Source: Terfezia claveryi (taxonomy: Eukaryota; Ascomycota; Pezizomycetes; Pezizales; Pezizaceae). Taken from it: a DNA stretch of 64,000 nucleotides. Positions 10,788-21,184 of this stretch are shown here, one piece after another (position 1 is the stretch's first letter; every line of letters begins with the position of its first letter). Made by a program: the position numbers and the translations under genes. Location: assembly GCA_015179025.1 (NCBI GenBank), contig WHUX01000145.1, forward strand, positions 1 to 64,000, in the 5' to 3' direction. Under the pieces are notes generated by a model. That model was given only the letters and a program-made list of their open reading frames with translations, made no database searches and had not been told where the DNA came from.

Positions 10788-11036
10788 TGTCAGGTCCAGC
10801 CAGAGGCGGGTAACAGATGTATATGAATGTAGATATATTATTGTATTAATCATTCTTCTATCTCCAGCTCCTCCCGAGAGCTTAAGGCTCTCGAGTTCTG
10901 CTAGTGCTCGGCTGCATGCCAAGTACGCACTATGCTACACTATCTATGCTATGCTAGGCTATGCTCTATATGTACTATGCTACACTATCTATGCCATGCT
11001 AGGCTATACCGTATACATAGCCCCTAGCCCCTCACA
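10788..11036 (-). repeat. 5' LTR of the gypsy element
   Basis: 249 bp, same length as 2273-2521 and colinear with it. It should carry the promoter for minus-strand transcription. Its copy of the internal hairpin has one transition. Confidence 0.92.
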
Positions 11037-11040
11037 TACT

Positions 11041-11263
11041 AGCTCTACCACCAGCTCTCCCTCCCACCGCCAGCCAGCTCTCCTGCCAGCTCTTCTGCCA
11101 GCTCTTCTGCCAGCTCTTCCGCCAGCTCTTCTGCCAGCTCTTCTGCCAGCTCTTCTGCTAGCTCTACCACTAGCTCTTCCGCTAGCTCTTCCGCCAGCTC
11201 TTCTGCCAGCTCTTCTGCCAGCTCTTCCGCCAACTCTCCTGCTAGCTCTACCACTGCGAATTA
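11041..11263. repeat. GCCAGCTCTTCT minisatellite, right part
   Basis: 12-bp GCCAGCTCTTCT/GCTAGCTCTACC units continue the array interrupted at 2272. On the minus strand they read as a Glu-Glu-Leu-Ala repeat, which is almost certainly not a gene. Confidence 0.85.
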
Positions 11264-11733
11264 AATTCCTCCCATGAATGCTGGTACTCCAAATCAGGTA
11301 TTTCTGAATCAGGTATTGTGGAAATCTTTACATTAGACAAATCAAAGTGGTCCATAGACCCCAGATCAGAGTCGACCTAACTATCAACCCACCTAACTTT
11401 TTTCTGAATTGGCTGACTCAAATAGACCAGTTGTGGTGCTTACTTTATGGCTGGAAAATACACCAATTGGTTATTGCAATATTGCGAGACCCGTTCCTTG
11501 ATTCTCATACTCAGACCTTCACAACTCGGATTTACTTGTTCCCAATGAAATCGGTGATCTAGTTCTGTCAGAAGTTGACAATCTACTGATCTCTGTATTA
11601 GATCGACTCGGATAAGGGTAGTAGTGGTAGTGGTGGTAGTGGTGGTAGTGGTGGGATTGGTGTGGGTCATGATGGTACTAACCACATGAGTAGTCAATAA
11701 GACAAGAAGAATGGCAATGATACAGAAGTACAT
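11248..11733 (-). pseudogene. Decayed ORF with hydrophobic N terminus and Thr tract
   Basis: A single frame of 162 codons, broken by TAA (11440-11442) and TAG (11377-11379), that ends at TAG 11248-11250. Both internal stops are one C-to-T change from Gln codons. The N terminus (MYFCIIAILLVLLTTHVVS) looks like a signal peptide or membrane anchor. A 12-Thr run encoded by ACC repeats follows, and the last 40 residues are acidic (VDSDLGSMDHFDLSN, HSWEEFNSQW). It sits at the right end of the TA-flanked element and is the only frame belonging to it rather than to the nested gypsy. I recognise no family. Confidence 0.5.
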
Positions 11734-11736
11734 GTT

Positions 11737-12003
11737 AATATATATTAGAGATATTCTGTAATACAGTATAATATTGCAGTATTGTGTAATAGAGGATATT
11801 GTAGTATAGAGGATGTTGTGCTATAGGGGTAGCATGTTGACGTGTAAATGCTTATGCTATCATATGAGAGGCCAGTGCCTGCCAATGTTAGTGTTATTAC
11901 TGCCTACTAAACATTAGCGCTAAACCTATAATATACATGCTAAACCTATAATATATGCGCTAAACCTATAATATGCGCACTAATGCAAGACTCTTATGCA
12001 GGA
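11737..12003. other. Non-coding right interior of the TIR element
   Basis: No gene. Contains short direct repeats of CTAAACCTATAATAT (three copies near 11920-11975) just inside the right terminal repeat, a possible subterminal transposase-binding cluster. Confidence 0.4.
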
Positions 12004-12026
12004 GGGGTATCAAATTCATTGCCACC
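12004..12026 (-). repeat. Right terminal inverted repeat of the 1469-12026 element
   Basis: Ends ATTGCCACC followed by TA. It is the inverted partner of 1469-1491. Confidence 0.65.
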
Positions 12027-14940
12027 TAGCTGTATACTAAGTTCTTAATATCTTTAGGTAATATAATTAACTACCTTAATCTCTTAGTCTTCTTATTAAG
12101 AGTAGATACTATTAATATCTAATTCTATTATCTGTTCCCAACTAAATATAGCTAGTTATAGAATATAATTATTTAGTTAGTTTTACTCTTTAATACCTTA
12201 CTATACTAGTAGTATAGTGGCTAGTAATCTTCTTTATCTCCATTTAACTAATAGTTTAGTTAGCTTAGTAACTTACTTTATTAGTAAGACTAAATGTTAA
12301 GATCTAAATATTTCTTATAGTCCTAGTTTTTCTTAATCTACTAGTATTAAATCTAATTCTAATAGTTTTGGTAAGAGTATTACTTTTTTTGATTAATATT
12401 TGGAAGTAAATATTACTAGTATAAAGGTATTGGTTGAAATATCTAGGTCTAAGAAAGATTCTAATAAAGGGAATTTATTTTTTAAAGAAATTACTATCAT
12501 AAAGATAGTGAAGCTTAAGTCTTAGAATTATAGTCCTTAGTTAATTAGACTAATCATTTTTAGAACTTGAGATGCTAGTTTTTTTATAATATACTGAGTC
12601 TATAAATATAGATATAATAGTAATTATTAGAAGTGTAAGATAATTTATTAATCTTATTAGGAAAAGTATTATATATGGGGGTGGGATTGTTTAATATAGG
12701 ATACTACTACTAGTTAGAACTCAACTTAGCTTACTTCTAAGTCTTTTATTAATATACTATAGTTAAAAGTCTAATATCTTATTATTAGATTGTTTTATTA
12801 TTAGTTAGTTAAATATCAATATTATTTTATATATACATATTTATTGAATTGTATATATTTATATAAGTATAAATATAAGGTATTCTAAAATTGAGTAGAC
12901 TTTAAATTAAAAAGTAAAGATTAGGTAAGTAAGTTAAAAAAATATAATAAATAGTACTAGATAGTATTCATTTAATTCTATTTATATAATTTATATCTAT
13001 ACGTATAGATATTTATATATTTTAGTTCTATTGAGATAAGATCTTATAAGGATAAGAAGATTACTATATAGAATATTCCTTAAGAGAATAGTAATTAACT
13101 AGTATAATCTATTTTATATAAATTTATACTATCTAACCTATATAATCTTAATTTAATTAGTATATAAACTTACTAGTAGATACTTACTTACTTCTATACT
13201 ATTTGTATATTTCAAAAAGAATCCAATAGCCTATTTATTCTCTTTTAAGATCTAATGACTAAAAAAATAAATATAATAAAGAGTAGTATACTAGAAAGTA
13301 GTATACTAGAAAGTATTATACTATATAAAAAAATATTACATGGTTATAAAAAAGGTTATGTAGCTATAAAGTGGGTTATATAGCTATAAAAAAGATATAC
13401 TTCTATAGTAAATTCTATGAAATTTTCTATTGTAAATTCTGCATACTATAGATATTTATACAATTGTAAGAAATAGTAGAAAGCTAGTTCTTTAACTAAA
13501 AGACTTAGTTATATAATATAGTAGTAATATAAGAAACATTAGGAAAAAAAATAGTTTATTTCTAGTATCTTTAGAGATAGTAATATTACTAGAGATAAGG
13601 TGTATCTCTATGATTAGTAGAATATCTTCCAGTATCTTTTGAAGATACTAAGAGATACTAGAAAATACATAGAAGATATTCAGAAGATACATAGGAGATA
13701 TAAAAGATACAAAAGATATAAAAGACAACTCTGTCTCCTAAAAACACTACTTAGTATCCCAATACCACTTTTTTCTTACTAATAAATATAAAAGTATTTA
13801 AGCAATTATATATATAATAAAATAATATTCTTTATTATACTATATATATATTATAAGTACCTTAATAAGTATTTAATCTATAATAATCAAGTATATAGCT
13901 TTAGTTTTATATTAAAAAATCTTTTTTAAAAGAATTCAAATTGAAAAAGTAATATAAAATAAGTATAGAAGATAATATTTATATTTAAGTTCTTAATTTT
14001 CTTCTTAAGTAGAATCCAAAGAAAGTATATATTTTTATATAGTATAGTACTATCAAAGTATATAAGACTAAATATTTTAGCAATATATAAAAACTTAAGT
14101 AATACTATAGTAATAGGTTTAAACTTTACTATTTAATTAAATAGAAATAGATAAGTAAAGGAAGTCAAATATTTCTAAATTTCAGAAAGTTATAAAAGTT
14201 ATTAACTATAATAGGTATTAAATATATAGTATATAGATATTATAATACTAGTTTAGGTTTATTAGTAGAAACTACTATTTTTTTTATAAAAAGAAACTTG
14301 TATTTATTAGAAGATATTATAAAGTAGAGATTTATAAATATATATTTTATAACTTAATATATAACTAGTAGTATAAAGTAATATTCATAAATATAATAGT
14401 ATTTATTCTCTAAATAATAGTTTCCTAATACTAATTAGACTTTCTATCATTAAGTATACTAAGGTTTAAGCTCTTAGGCTAGAAATTTACTATAAATTTT
14501 AGTTTTTTGTTTCTAAACCTTTTGTATTAAGTAAAAAGCTATCTTATAATTTGTTATAAAAATAAATACTTCTATCTAGTATACTAGTCTAATTGTACTA
14601 CTTCTTACAGATAGTTTAGTAGAATTTATTAATTTTTTATATAAAAGACAAGTTTATAATAGTACCTTTACTTAGTAGACTAAATTTTTATATATTACTT
14701 AACAATAAGTCAACTTAAATACCAACTAGTTTTATTCTAGATACAATTTTTACCTTCTATAATAAAGTCTTAATACCTATAATTCTTCCTACTCTTTTAT
14801 ATATTTATAGCAACTCAATATTATATACTATTTGAAGTAAGAGTAAAGGCAAAGATATAAGTCTTTCCCTTGTAAGACAATTACTATTTAAAGGTATTGA
14901 AAGTAATAGTACTAGCTCAAGTAATCTATATTTCATTACT
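12027..14940. repeat. AT-rich, RIP-decayed block
   Basis: Almost gene-free DNA with abundant TA steps, scarce CA/TG and stops in every frame. Frames near 14805-15134 straddle the boundary and have no motif. It contains one recognisable unit, the decayed 242-bp element at 13540-13781. Everything else is old repeat DNA that I cannot identify. Confidence 0.75.
13540..13781 (-). mobile_element. 242-bp MITE-like element, heavily RIP-mutated copy
   Basis: Aligns end to end, without a net gap, to the reverse complement of 6151-6392. CAG ends have become TAG/CTA, GTGTCTC units have become GTATCTT, and GACACA has become GATACA. Outer AT dinucleotides are kept. The changes are C-to-T and G-to-A, mostly at CpA/TpG. 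Confidence 0.85.
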
Positions 14941-15100
14941 ATACCAAAAAAGGCGATGTTATCGCTCGAGTGGAAAGCACTGTCCGGGTAGCTGAACTTT
15001 ATCGGCCTTACAAATAAAGTTAGGTTATACCACATACTTCCGAGAATACCACAGCAATCCTGAATTGCAATAACTCTATCGTTTGGTGAGACCTGAAGTT

Positions 15101-15180
15101 GGTTAAATAAAATAACGGTGTAATGTTGATACACAAGATTGGTTAAATAAAATAGCAGTGTAATATTGATATACGAAGTT
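15101..15180. repeat. Tandem duplication of about 40 bp
   Basis: GGTTAAATAAAATA(A/G)C(G/A)GTGTAAT(G/A)TTGATA occurs twice in direct succession, differing mostly by transitions. Confidence 0.75.
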
Positions 15181-15189
15181 GGTCAAGAT

Positions 15190-15425
15190 AGAAGCTCAAA
15201 AGGGAAGAAAGGTACATTCCGCGAAGTTCCTTGTAATGGAATCCGAAGAGGTCCCACTGATCTTCATCGTCCTCCTGGATCCAGATGGGGCGGTCGAGGT
15301 CTGCCCAATCCTTGACGCTACCTAGGGCTTGCTCTTTGCTTGGTGTATCTTGGACAGTCCAAGGTTATATATGTCGTCCGCCTTGTGTAATGACCGCAGT
15401 TGCAGGCGCTGGTTTCGGATTTCCT
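15190..15425 (-). pseudogene. LINE C-terminal zinc-knuckle fragment
   Basis: The minus strand near 15425-15340 reads CNCGHYTRRTTYITLDCPRY, which lines up with CPCGHHTQDGWHLTFQCPHF encoded at the end of the LINE at 21.2-23.9 kb. The conserved His of the CxC...H...C knuckle is lost and a stop follows. It is a short, old fragment of the same or a sister LINE family. Confidence 0.65.
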
Positions 15426-15495
15426 GATTTTATGGAGCAAAGTATTTTCGAGGACCTCCGCTGTTCGCAGCCATGTGCTGGCTGACAAGGAATGT

Positions 15496-15600
15496 TTTTT
15501 TTTTGTTTTTTTTATCCTCAGTACTCATGTGCGGCCCCCAGTAACGGACCCATGATGAGCCACCCGGAAACCTGGGTGGACTCAGGGCGGAGCAATAAAT
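15496..15600 (-). repeat. LINE 3' end, copy a: hairpin plus poly(T)
   Basis: Contains the conserved 3'-terminal hairpin of the LINE family (GCCACCCGGAAACCTGGGTGG from about 15559). To its left on the plus strand, 15496-15520 is a T-rich run, which is the poly(A) tail of a minus-strand insertion. Confidence 0.75.
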
Positions 15601-16100
15601 TTGCTACTTTAGGGGTTGCTTACCCCCATAGGTACTCTGTCAAGATCTACAGCCAGTATGTATATCATTGGGGAACTTTGGCTGCTTTGACAAAATATAA
15701 CTTATGGAGCATCGCCATCCTGGCGCCCATGGCTTAGCAACGTTGCTGGGGTATTCACTACTGATCCTTACAATGGTTTGTCGAATCAATATCGCCAAAT
15801 GTAATCGTTGGAATTGGAGTTTTCAGGCGCCTCGCCGTTTGCGCAGCGTTGCCTCAGCCCCTGCAACTCTGGAGATCACGACATATATGTGAATCGTTCT
15901 CTGCTTTGATTGAAGTACCTCTCTATTGGCCCTCGTGCCCTTGCCGCTACAAACTGACTGCCTAATATATTTGAGGTGGGTCATGCAAGGTTTTCCTTCA
16001 TAAATAATTTAAATTCTCAACGGTACCCCAGTGCCAGACGGGGCACTAAAGATTTTAACAAACAACACCGCTAATACCGGGTTGCAAGCTCTCCACATAC
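15601..16100. other. Upstream region of the HET-domain gene
   Basis: No gene supported. The left part is presumably LINE 3' UTR. The right part is the putative promoter and leader of the gene starting at 16113. No clear TATA box is seen. Confidence 0.35.
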
Positions 16101-16112
16101 CCTTTGACTATC

Positions 16113-17736
16113 ATGTCACTCTGGAAGAGGGTCTTCTCCATCGCGGAGGATGTGGGTCTAGTGGACCAAGGCATGGACATGTGGAGGGATGCAGCGAGGC
16201 AGATGTATAAGGCGCTTCCAACGGATATATCTCATCACCGGCGACTTCACCCTGCTATACGGGGAGCGATGCTTCCAATGAATACAGCTCAGCACCAGCG
16301 ACTTACCGTAGAGGAAGCCAATCGCCCATGTACCGCATATAACCCCCAGACACTACTCGAAACCCTCAATGAATTTACTGGAAAGACACACACGATGGAG
16401 AGTCAAAAACGCCTGCGCGATACACTCGGTGCCGCCTGCGATGGTTCGAGGAATTGCGATTTCGGTACAATATACTCATGGTACCGCTTAGAAGCTACGG
16501 GGTTGCTCCGAGGAACAGACCTTTGGGAGTCACTGTGGGATCCCATGGCTGCCTTAGAGAGTCATAGCGACGTAGGACATGCGCGCGTGAAAATCCAAAC
16601 TTATACCGATGGAGATAAAGTCATTTATGACCATAAGTTAGCCGACCCCTTACGCCTATGGGACCTTTACAGTCACCGAGTGATACCTTTCAGGTGGTTC
16701 AAAATGTCAGAGCTCAGCTTTGTTAACGTATCACAGTTTTTCCATTTTGCAAATTATTGGGCAATCTCCCATTCGTGGGTGGCTGATGATGAGCTGGTAG
16801 TCGTAACTACCCAAGTTAATCAACAACAGCATCCAGTTCCATTACCGCGAGACGTAAGCTTGGACGACATCCGAGATGAATTACTTGAGTTGGGCGCTCA
16901 GTTTTGTTGGCTTGACATACTGTGCCATCGGCAGAAGTGTGTTGATTATAACGGTCAGCCCTTCCCAGGATGGGAGGACAGAACCGTTAACAATCGTAAG
17001 TGGCCGGAATTGGAAGAAATGCGCAAGGAAGAGTGGAAAGCGTACATGCCGATGATGGGGCAAATTTATCAGAAGGCAAAGAAGACAGTTCGATGGTTCA
17101 ATGGCATTGGAAGGGGGTTCTCAACAACTGGATGGAAGGATGATCGACACTGGTGTAATAGGGTATGGACGTTACAGGAGACGTGTGACTGGGATGATAG
17201 TTTCCTCACTGGGGGATATCCTGGTGGGGACTTGGATCTAAATGTTAAGTGTGAAGTGAGTCGACTGTATTGTACCGTGTTGATATTAGCCATATTGCTA
17301 ATTAATTCTTGCGGCGACCCAGTACGGTGGCGAATGGCTAACAGCCAGGACCCTATTGAAACCAACTCTGGAACGAACTCCGTTCATGCTCCAGCGAGTT
17401 GCGTTGGATTTGCGCGGGGATGCTTATTGCTGGGAGACCTTCAGAAGGTACTTTGTGGCGATTAATGAACGAGTGTGTTCGAACAATGTCGATCGGGTGA
17501 ATGGCCTCAATTTCTTATTATGTCTCGATCCAATTCCAGTCTACCAAGAAACCGACACGGTCGAGAAAGCATGGACTCGCTCTTGGTCAATTTTGCATGA
17601 GAATTTATTGCAGGCTATTCGGGTGGAGTTGAAGCTCAGCGACAACCAACAACCGATGTGGCAGGACCTACTGAACCACCTTACGATTACACCACGCATG
17701 CCATCACCAAAGGTGATGGGGGTAGACAAGCCTTGA
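16113..17736 (+). CDS. HET-domain (heterokaryon incompatibility-like) protein, two exons
   Basis: Exon 1 is 16113-17255 and exon 2 is 17323-17736, giving about 518 aa. The intron, 17256-17322 (67 bp), has donor GTGAGT, branch GCTAAT near 17297 and acceptor CAG, and keeps phase 0. HET-family blocks appear in order: FANYWAISHSWV (about residue 211), LGAQFCWLDILCHRQ (about 260), MMGQIYQKAKKTVRWFNGIG (about 314) and WCNRVWTLQETCDW (about 347). HET proteins act in non-self recognition and can trigger cell death on fusion of unlike hyphae. The start is the first ATG; an in-frame TTG nine bases earlier is ignored. No frame break is seen, so it may be a live gene beside LINE debris. Its partner gene and specificity cannot be read from sequence. 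Confidence 0.85.
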
Positions 17737-18790
17737 ATTTTGAAATTCTCTCCCTGTTTGGATTCTTTCTCTATTATTTACCCACTTCCTTAGGGTATGA
17801 TTCCTTTGTTTTTGGGGAATTAGGCAAGAAGTGAATTGTAACCACTACTTCCAATGTACCTAAGGGTTGATGTTAACGTTTCCTAGCGAGTTGATATATC
17901 TTATGTTAAGGTTTTCGTGTGGCCTCAACGCAGTGTATTACTGTTTTATTCACATACGTTATGTACCTGAAGACCTTCTTTTGCCCTTAGCCTTACAATA
18001 TAAATTTCAAGCGTCGGATCCTATGCGAGTTATGCACGAATCAAGGCGCGAGTGAATGAAGCTAATGATACGTAACCGATGGAACTCCTCCTTAAACTGG
18101 TGTATATAATTATACATAGATGCCTTTAGTAACCCATTCTCTTGTACCATCCGTCACTGAAGTGCAACGCTTATATAATAGCAATGTTCAGGCAGCCCCA
18201 GACGTGGATTGGGAATGACTACCCGGCGGCCTTGGTGGTATCGAATATATTAAATTAGCTGGAAAAAAGGGGGGGAGGGGGGAGAGGCGACCTCGGGGGT
18301 TAGCGATGCATGCAGTACCAGAAAACAATCTATACAATGAACTCTAATCTGGGAATCAAACGTACATGTATCTCTATTCACCAAACATTCGGAGATGCTC
18401 AAAACACCCTATGAAATTGCTTTTGGGCCGCAAAATGATTACCAAATCTCTTGGATGTGAAAAACTTTGGATTGGAAAGCAGCTTGAGCTTGATGCACAA
18501 ATACCTCTGAATTTGACTTTGAGAGAACTGCTCCATCATCATCATCGTTCAGGTTCTGGGATAGCAAGCCCGCTTGGCCTAGGTTAGATGCAGTCACTTG
18601 AAGAATATATCACTATGATAGCTGCCTTCCAAAACCTGTCTCTGGTATCTACTCATTTGCATGATCCTGTAGAAGCCTATCTAATCCAAATTCAAAAAGA
18701 TGTTGTTACTCATGGTGACTATTCTTGTGCATGAAAAGATGGCAGCTTAAACTGCTTGCCTTTTATTAAATCCTCATTGCTCATATTCGA
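17737..18790. other. Downstream region of the HET gene, no supported gene
   Basis: Only short frames (17867-18055, 18366-18587) with no motif or intron signals. A G-rich run sits near 18264-18290. The first 200 bp are probably the 3' UTR of the HET gene. Confidence 0.4.
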
Positions 18791-18794
18791 GGGG

Positions 18795-19460
18795 ACCATG
18801 ATGAGCTACTGGAAACCCGGGTGGATTCAGGACAAGACAAGTTAATCTGTCAGGTCCCCGCTTGGAATTCCAAGATACAGTGCCCTACGGTATGTAAAAG
18901 AAAACATTCTCTCGCAAGTAGAAAAAGGGCGAGATCCGCCGAAGTAGAAGTGTCATGGAACTTCCATGCTCTGCTGTCATTAACTGGCTGATGCCAGATA
19001 ACCCCAAGAGGTTTGACTGAAGTTAGCATTAAGAGAGTACAAGCGTGGATGAGAAAATTAAGCTCAAGTGGAAAATAAATGCAGCCCGAGTGGTAAAGCA
19101 CCGAATCTGTCATAAATCCCCGCCGGCGTAGAAAATAAAGCGGTGGTAGGAAAATCAAAGAAAGGCCGCTAAAGTGGAAAACCAAAAAGCACCCTCTGTC
19201 ATATCCCATCATTCCGGTAGAGAAAATTATCTGTTCCAGTTATCTTCTGTAGCGCCATGCGGAGTCCGTGCATAGGAAAAAAAAAGCCGATTTCATGATC
19301 TCGTATGTAAAAGCGAATAGTCCCCAATAAATGATCTCGCGGGAGGAAGCAAATAATCATGGGGGTAGGTAAAATGAACGCGTGTGAGGAAGCAAAAAGG
19401 AATAGCGATCACAGGTAGAAAATCCGGATATGTCAACTCGGTGGAAAAATGAAAAGAAAT
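18795..19460 (-). repeat. LINE 3' end, copy b, with long 3' UTR
   Basis: The hairpin core (GGAAACCCGGGTGGATTCAGGA near 18811-18832, then GTTAATCTG) marks the 3' end. To the right, DNA with repeated AAGTGGAAAA / GTAGAAAATA / GAGGAAGCAAA motifs every 30-50 bp resembles the 3' UTR beside the other LINE ends (GCGGAAAGCAAA). The body is 5'-truncated: no coding sequence follows. Confidence 0.6.
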
Positions 19461-19689
19461 CCTCTCGTCGTCAGTTTAGCACGAGTAATGAGTTTATAAA
19501 AAATATATGTACTGTATATATTTTTAGTCTCATGCCATGAAATTCGTAGATGATTATTTATAATAGACTTACTTACTCCGTACGGCTTGGACAATTTAAA
19601 AATCACAAGGAATGTTTTACACTTCGAACTTTAATTTAACTTGGGCCAGCGTGGCTCCGGAGGGCCTGAAGCCACCTGTAACTGTTTCC

Positions 19690-19705
19690 TGTTATATATA
19701 TATAT
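19690..19705 (+). promoter_or_regulatory. TATA-like element
   Basis: A run TATATATATATATAAG about 55 bp before the ATG at 19757. It is well placed as a core promoter but could be a microsatellite. Confidence 0.35.
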
Positions 19706-19756
19706 AAGTAAACTCAACTACAAGGAATCTTCAACTCCGAAATTTATTTCAGAATC

Positions 19757-20369
19757 ATGACGTTACCCAGCTATCACCCACCTCTACAAGAGTGTCCTAA
19801 GGGGCCACCTTATCAACCAATTGAAGTATGTCCCATACCCAGAGCTTTGGGTTCACAATTCGTACCTGCGGCCAGACTACTAATGATACTCAGACCCTCC
19901 TCGCCCCACCCACGCCAATGTCATCGCCACCTTCGCCTTCGCCTCATCCCCCGCTATCGCCCAAGATGCCATTAAAAATATAACCAGGCGCCTCCGATAT
20001 CTCCTGGGCGCTAAAACCTTCGACAAACTCGAGGCCGCTGGTCGCATAAAGAGAATTCACAATGCTTGCTTCCTTGCATTAACAGCCCCCCACCTACGAA
20101 ATACAGGCATGCTACTTGTAGGTACGACCCTTGACAGTTTCCGCTACTACGAGAGAGACAAATTTTCAAGTTTGGATGTTAGCTATGATCCAGTCTGTGG
20201 TAGGGCGCGTGTCTCGGTTTGGTGGGTGATGGATCGGCAGGAAGAAAGAAAGTTGCTGAAGGGGTATGTTACTGAGGTTTATGCTCCTGTGTGGATCAGG
20301 GAAGTTGAGAGAAACAGAGCTGAAGGAAAACTTTCATGCCGAATTGCGCAGCTGATTTTAAAGATTTGA
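19757..20369 (+). CDS. Unrecognised gene, probably two exons
   Basis: An ATG at 19757 opens a Pro-rich segment (MTLPSYHPPLQECPKGPPY). The main body is an ATG-less frame from about 19897 to the stop at 20367-20369. It reads HANVIATFAFASSPAIAQDA, then ITRRLRYLLGAKTFDKLEAA, then a basic tail ending RIAQLILKI. A GTATGT donor near 19826 and a CTACTAATG branch followed by ACTCAG near 19892 suggest a 68-bp intron, but joining these two sites leaves the frame out of phase, so either the donor differs or the gene carries an indel. The body's codons are GC-rich at third positions, unlike the flanking debris. Family unknown. Confidence 0.5.
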
Positions 20370-20510
20370 GATGCCGTAGAAACTCTCGGACAAGACTGCA
20401 GTCTTATTTATAGGACGGCGGGTTTGGCAAAAGCTGTCTCAGCGTCTTATTCTCGGTTACCTTTTTACTTTCTTAACATACACTTTCAATGAAAACCCAG
20501 ATTCTTGTTA

Positions 20511-21071
20511 CTATTCCACGGGTCCGCGGACAACAGCGCCCGCCGCCCTGTCAATAATTTCTTCACCTAAGTGAATATGAGATGGGAGCCCTGCCCCATC
20601 AGGCTCACTTTCCCTAGAGTCAGACCCGGAGCATTCAGATTGCATGGCGACAATAGTATCTTCTTTTGAGATCCAATCTTTCAACATCTTTTCCATAATT
20701 TGTAGGTTTTTAGCAATCAAGTATTTACTAAGTCCAGGCCCAGGAGCTGGCTCAGACTGCTCTCGCCAGTATGTCAAAGCTGCTAGCTTAAACTCTTTAG
20801 AATATTGCTTGCGGTGCTGTCCACTTCCTACCGCACTTGCATGTCCTTCTTTTCTTAACTCTGTGATTGAACTTAATGCAAGGTCCTGATAATTGTGTTC
20901 CAGAGTAGTGCTTGTATTTCTAGATGGAACCTCTGTAAGCTGACTGCTACTAGTTGGCTGGTTTGAGGCCTCGATTGCGGGTATATGCTGATGCTTGTGC
21001 TGAATACAGCCTTGTGCTCGTGGGCGTTTTGCAGTGTTTTTGGGATGTAGGATCACGTCGCTTGGAGGCAT
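20511..21071 (-). CDS. Stand-alone HTH DNA-binding-domain protein, 186 aa, transposase-derived
   Basis: An intact ATG-to-stop frame. Residues 1-85 are polar low complexity. About residues 86-140 read HRKQYSKEFKLAALTYWREQ, then LSKYLIAKNLQIMEKMLKDW, the pattern of the N-terminal helix-turn-helix of fungal pogo/CENP-B-like (DDE-1) transposases. The tail is acidic (SGSDSRESEPDGAG). No DDE catalytic domain follows. It could be a truncated transposase copy or a domesticated DNA-binding protein. It lies just past the 3' end of the LINE on the same strand. Confidence 0.6.
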   Translation of the reverse strand: MPPSDVILHPKNTAKRPRAQGCIQHKHQHIPAIEASNQPTSSSQLTEVPSRNTSTTLEHNYQDLALSSITELRKEGHASAVGSGQHRKQYSKEFKLAALTYWREQSEPAPGPGLSKYLIAKNLQIMEKMLKDWISKEDTIVAMQSECSGSDSRESEPDGAGLPSHIHLGEEIIDRAAGAVVRGPVE

Positions 21072-21099
21072 ATTGTGCTTGATGAGGGGGTGTCTATGT

Positions 21100-21140
21100 A
21101 CTTAGGTGGTGGTGGTGGTGGTGATGATGGCGGTGGTGTT
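21100..21140 (+). repeat. GGT/GAT trinucleotide tract
   Basis: A run GGTGGTGGTGGTGGTGATGATGG just before the LINE 3' end. Simple repeat. Confidence 0.7.
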
Positions 21141-21184
21141 TGTGTATAAACACTCTACTAGAGCTAGAACTTTCTAGCTCTATG

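Larger units (their letters stand above)
2273..11036 (-). mobile_element. Ty3/gypsy chromovirus LTR retrotransposon, degenerate
   Basis: An 8.76-kb element on the minus strand bounded by two 249-bp LTRs with TG...CA ends. Coding order from the 5' LTR (right end) is a long gag-region ORF, a capsid-like gag, an aspartic-protease-like segment, reverse transcriptase, an N-terminal RNase H piece, integrase, chromodomain, and a C-terminal RNase H piece. The flanks TGCTA (left) and TACTA (right) fit a 5-bp target duplication with one transition. In-frame stops are of the TAG/TAA/TGA type expected from CAG/CAA/CGA after C-to-T mutation. A 242-bp element interrupts the reverse transcriptase. The element cannot be autonomous now. 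Confidence 0.93.
1469..12026. mobile_element. TA-flanked terminal-inverted-repeat element containing nested insertions
   Basis: The ends are inverted copies: GGTGGCAATAAATTTGG at 1469 and its near-complement ending at 12026, matching over about 23 bp with two transition differences. Both ends are flanked by TA, the target duplication expected of Tc1/mariner/pogo-type and related DNA transposons. AT-rich decayed DNA lies on both sides. Inside are a decayed ORF (11248-11733), a minisatellite and a Ty3/gypsy insertion, so without the retrotransposon the element is about 1.8 kb. No transposase motif is recognised, so the superfamily is unknown. Confidence 0.6.

Noticed and set aside
11045..11277. 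Long Ala/Leu/Pro or Glu/Leu/Ala frames over the minisatellite
   Set aside because: They are translations of a 12-bp repeat, open because the unit is a multiple of three.
18264..18295. G-quadruplex regulatory site
   Set aside because: Only a simple G/A run; no separate G-tracts arranged as a quadruplex and no promoter context.
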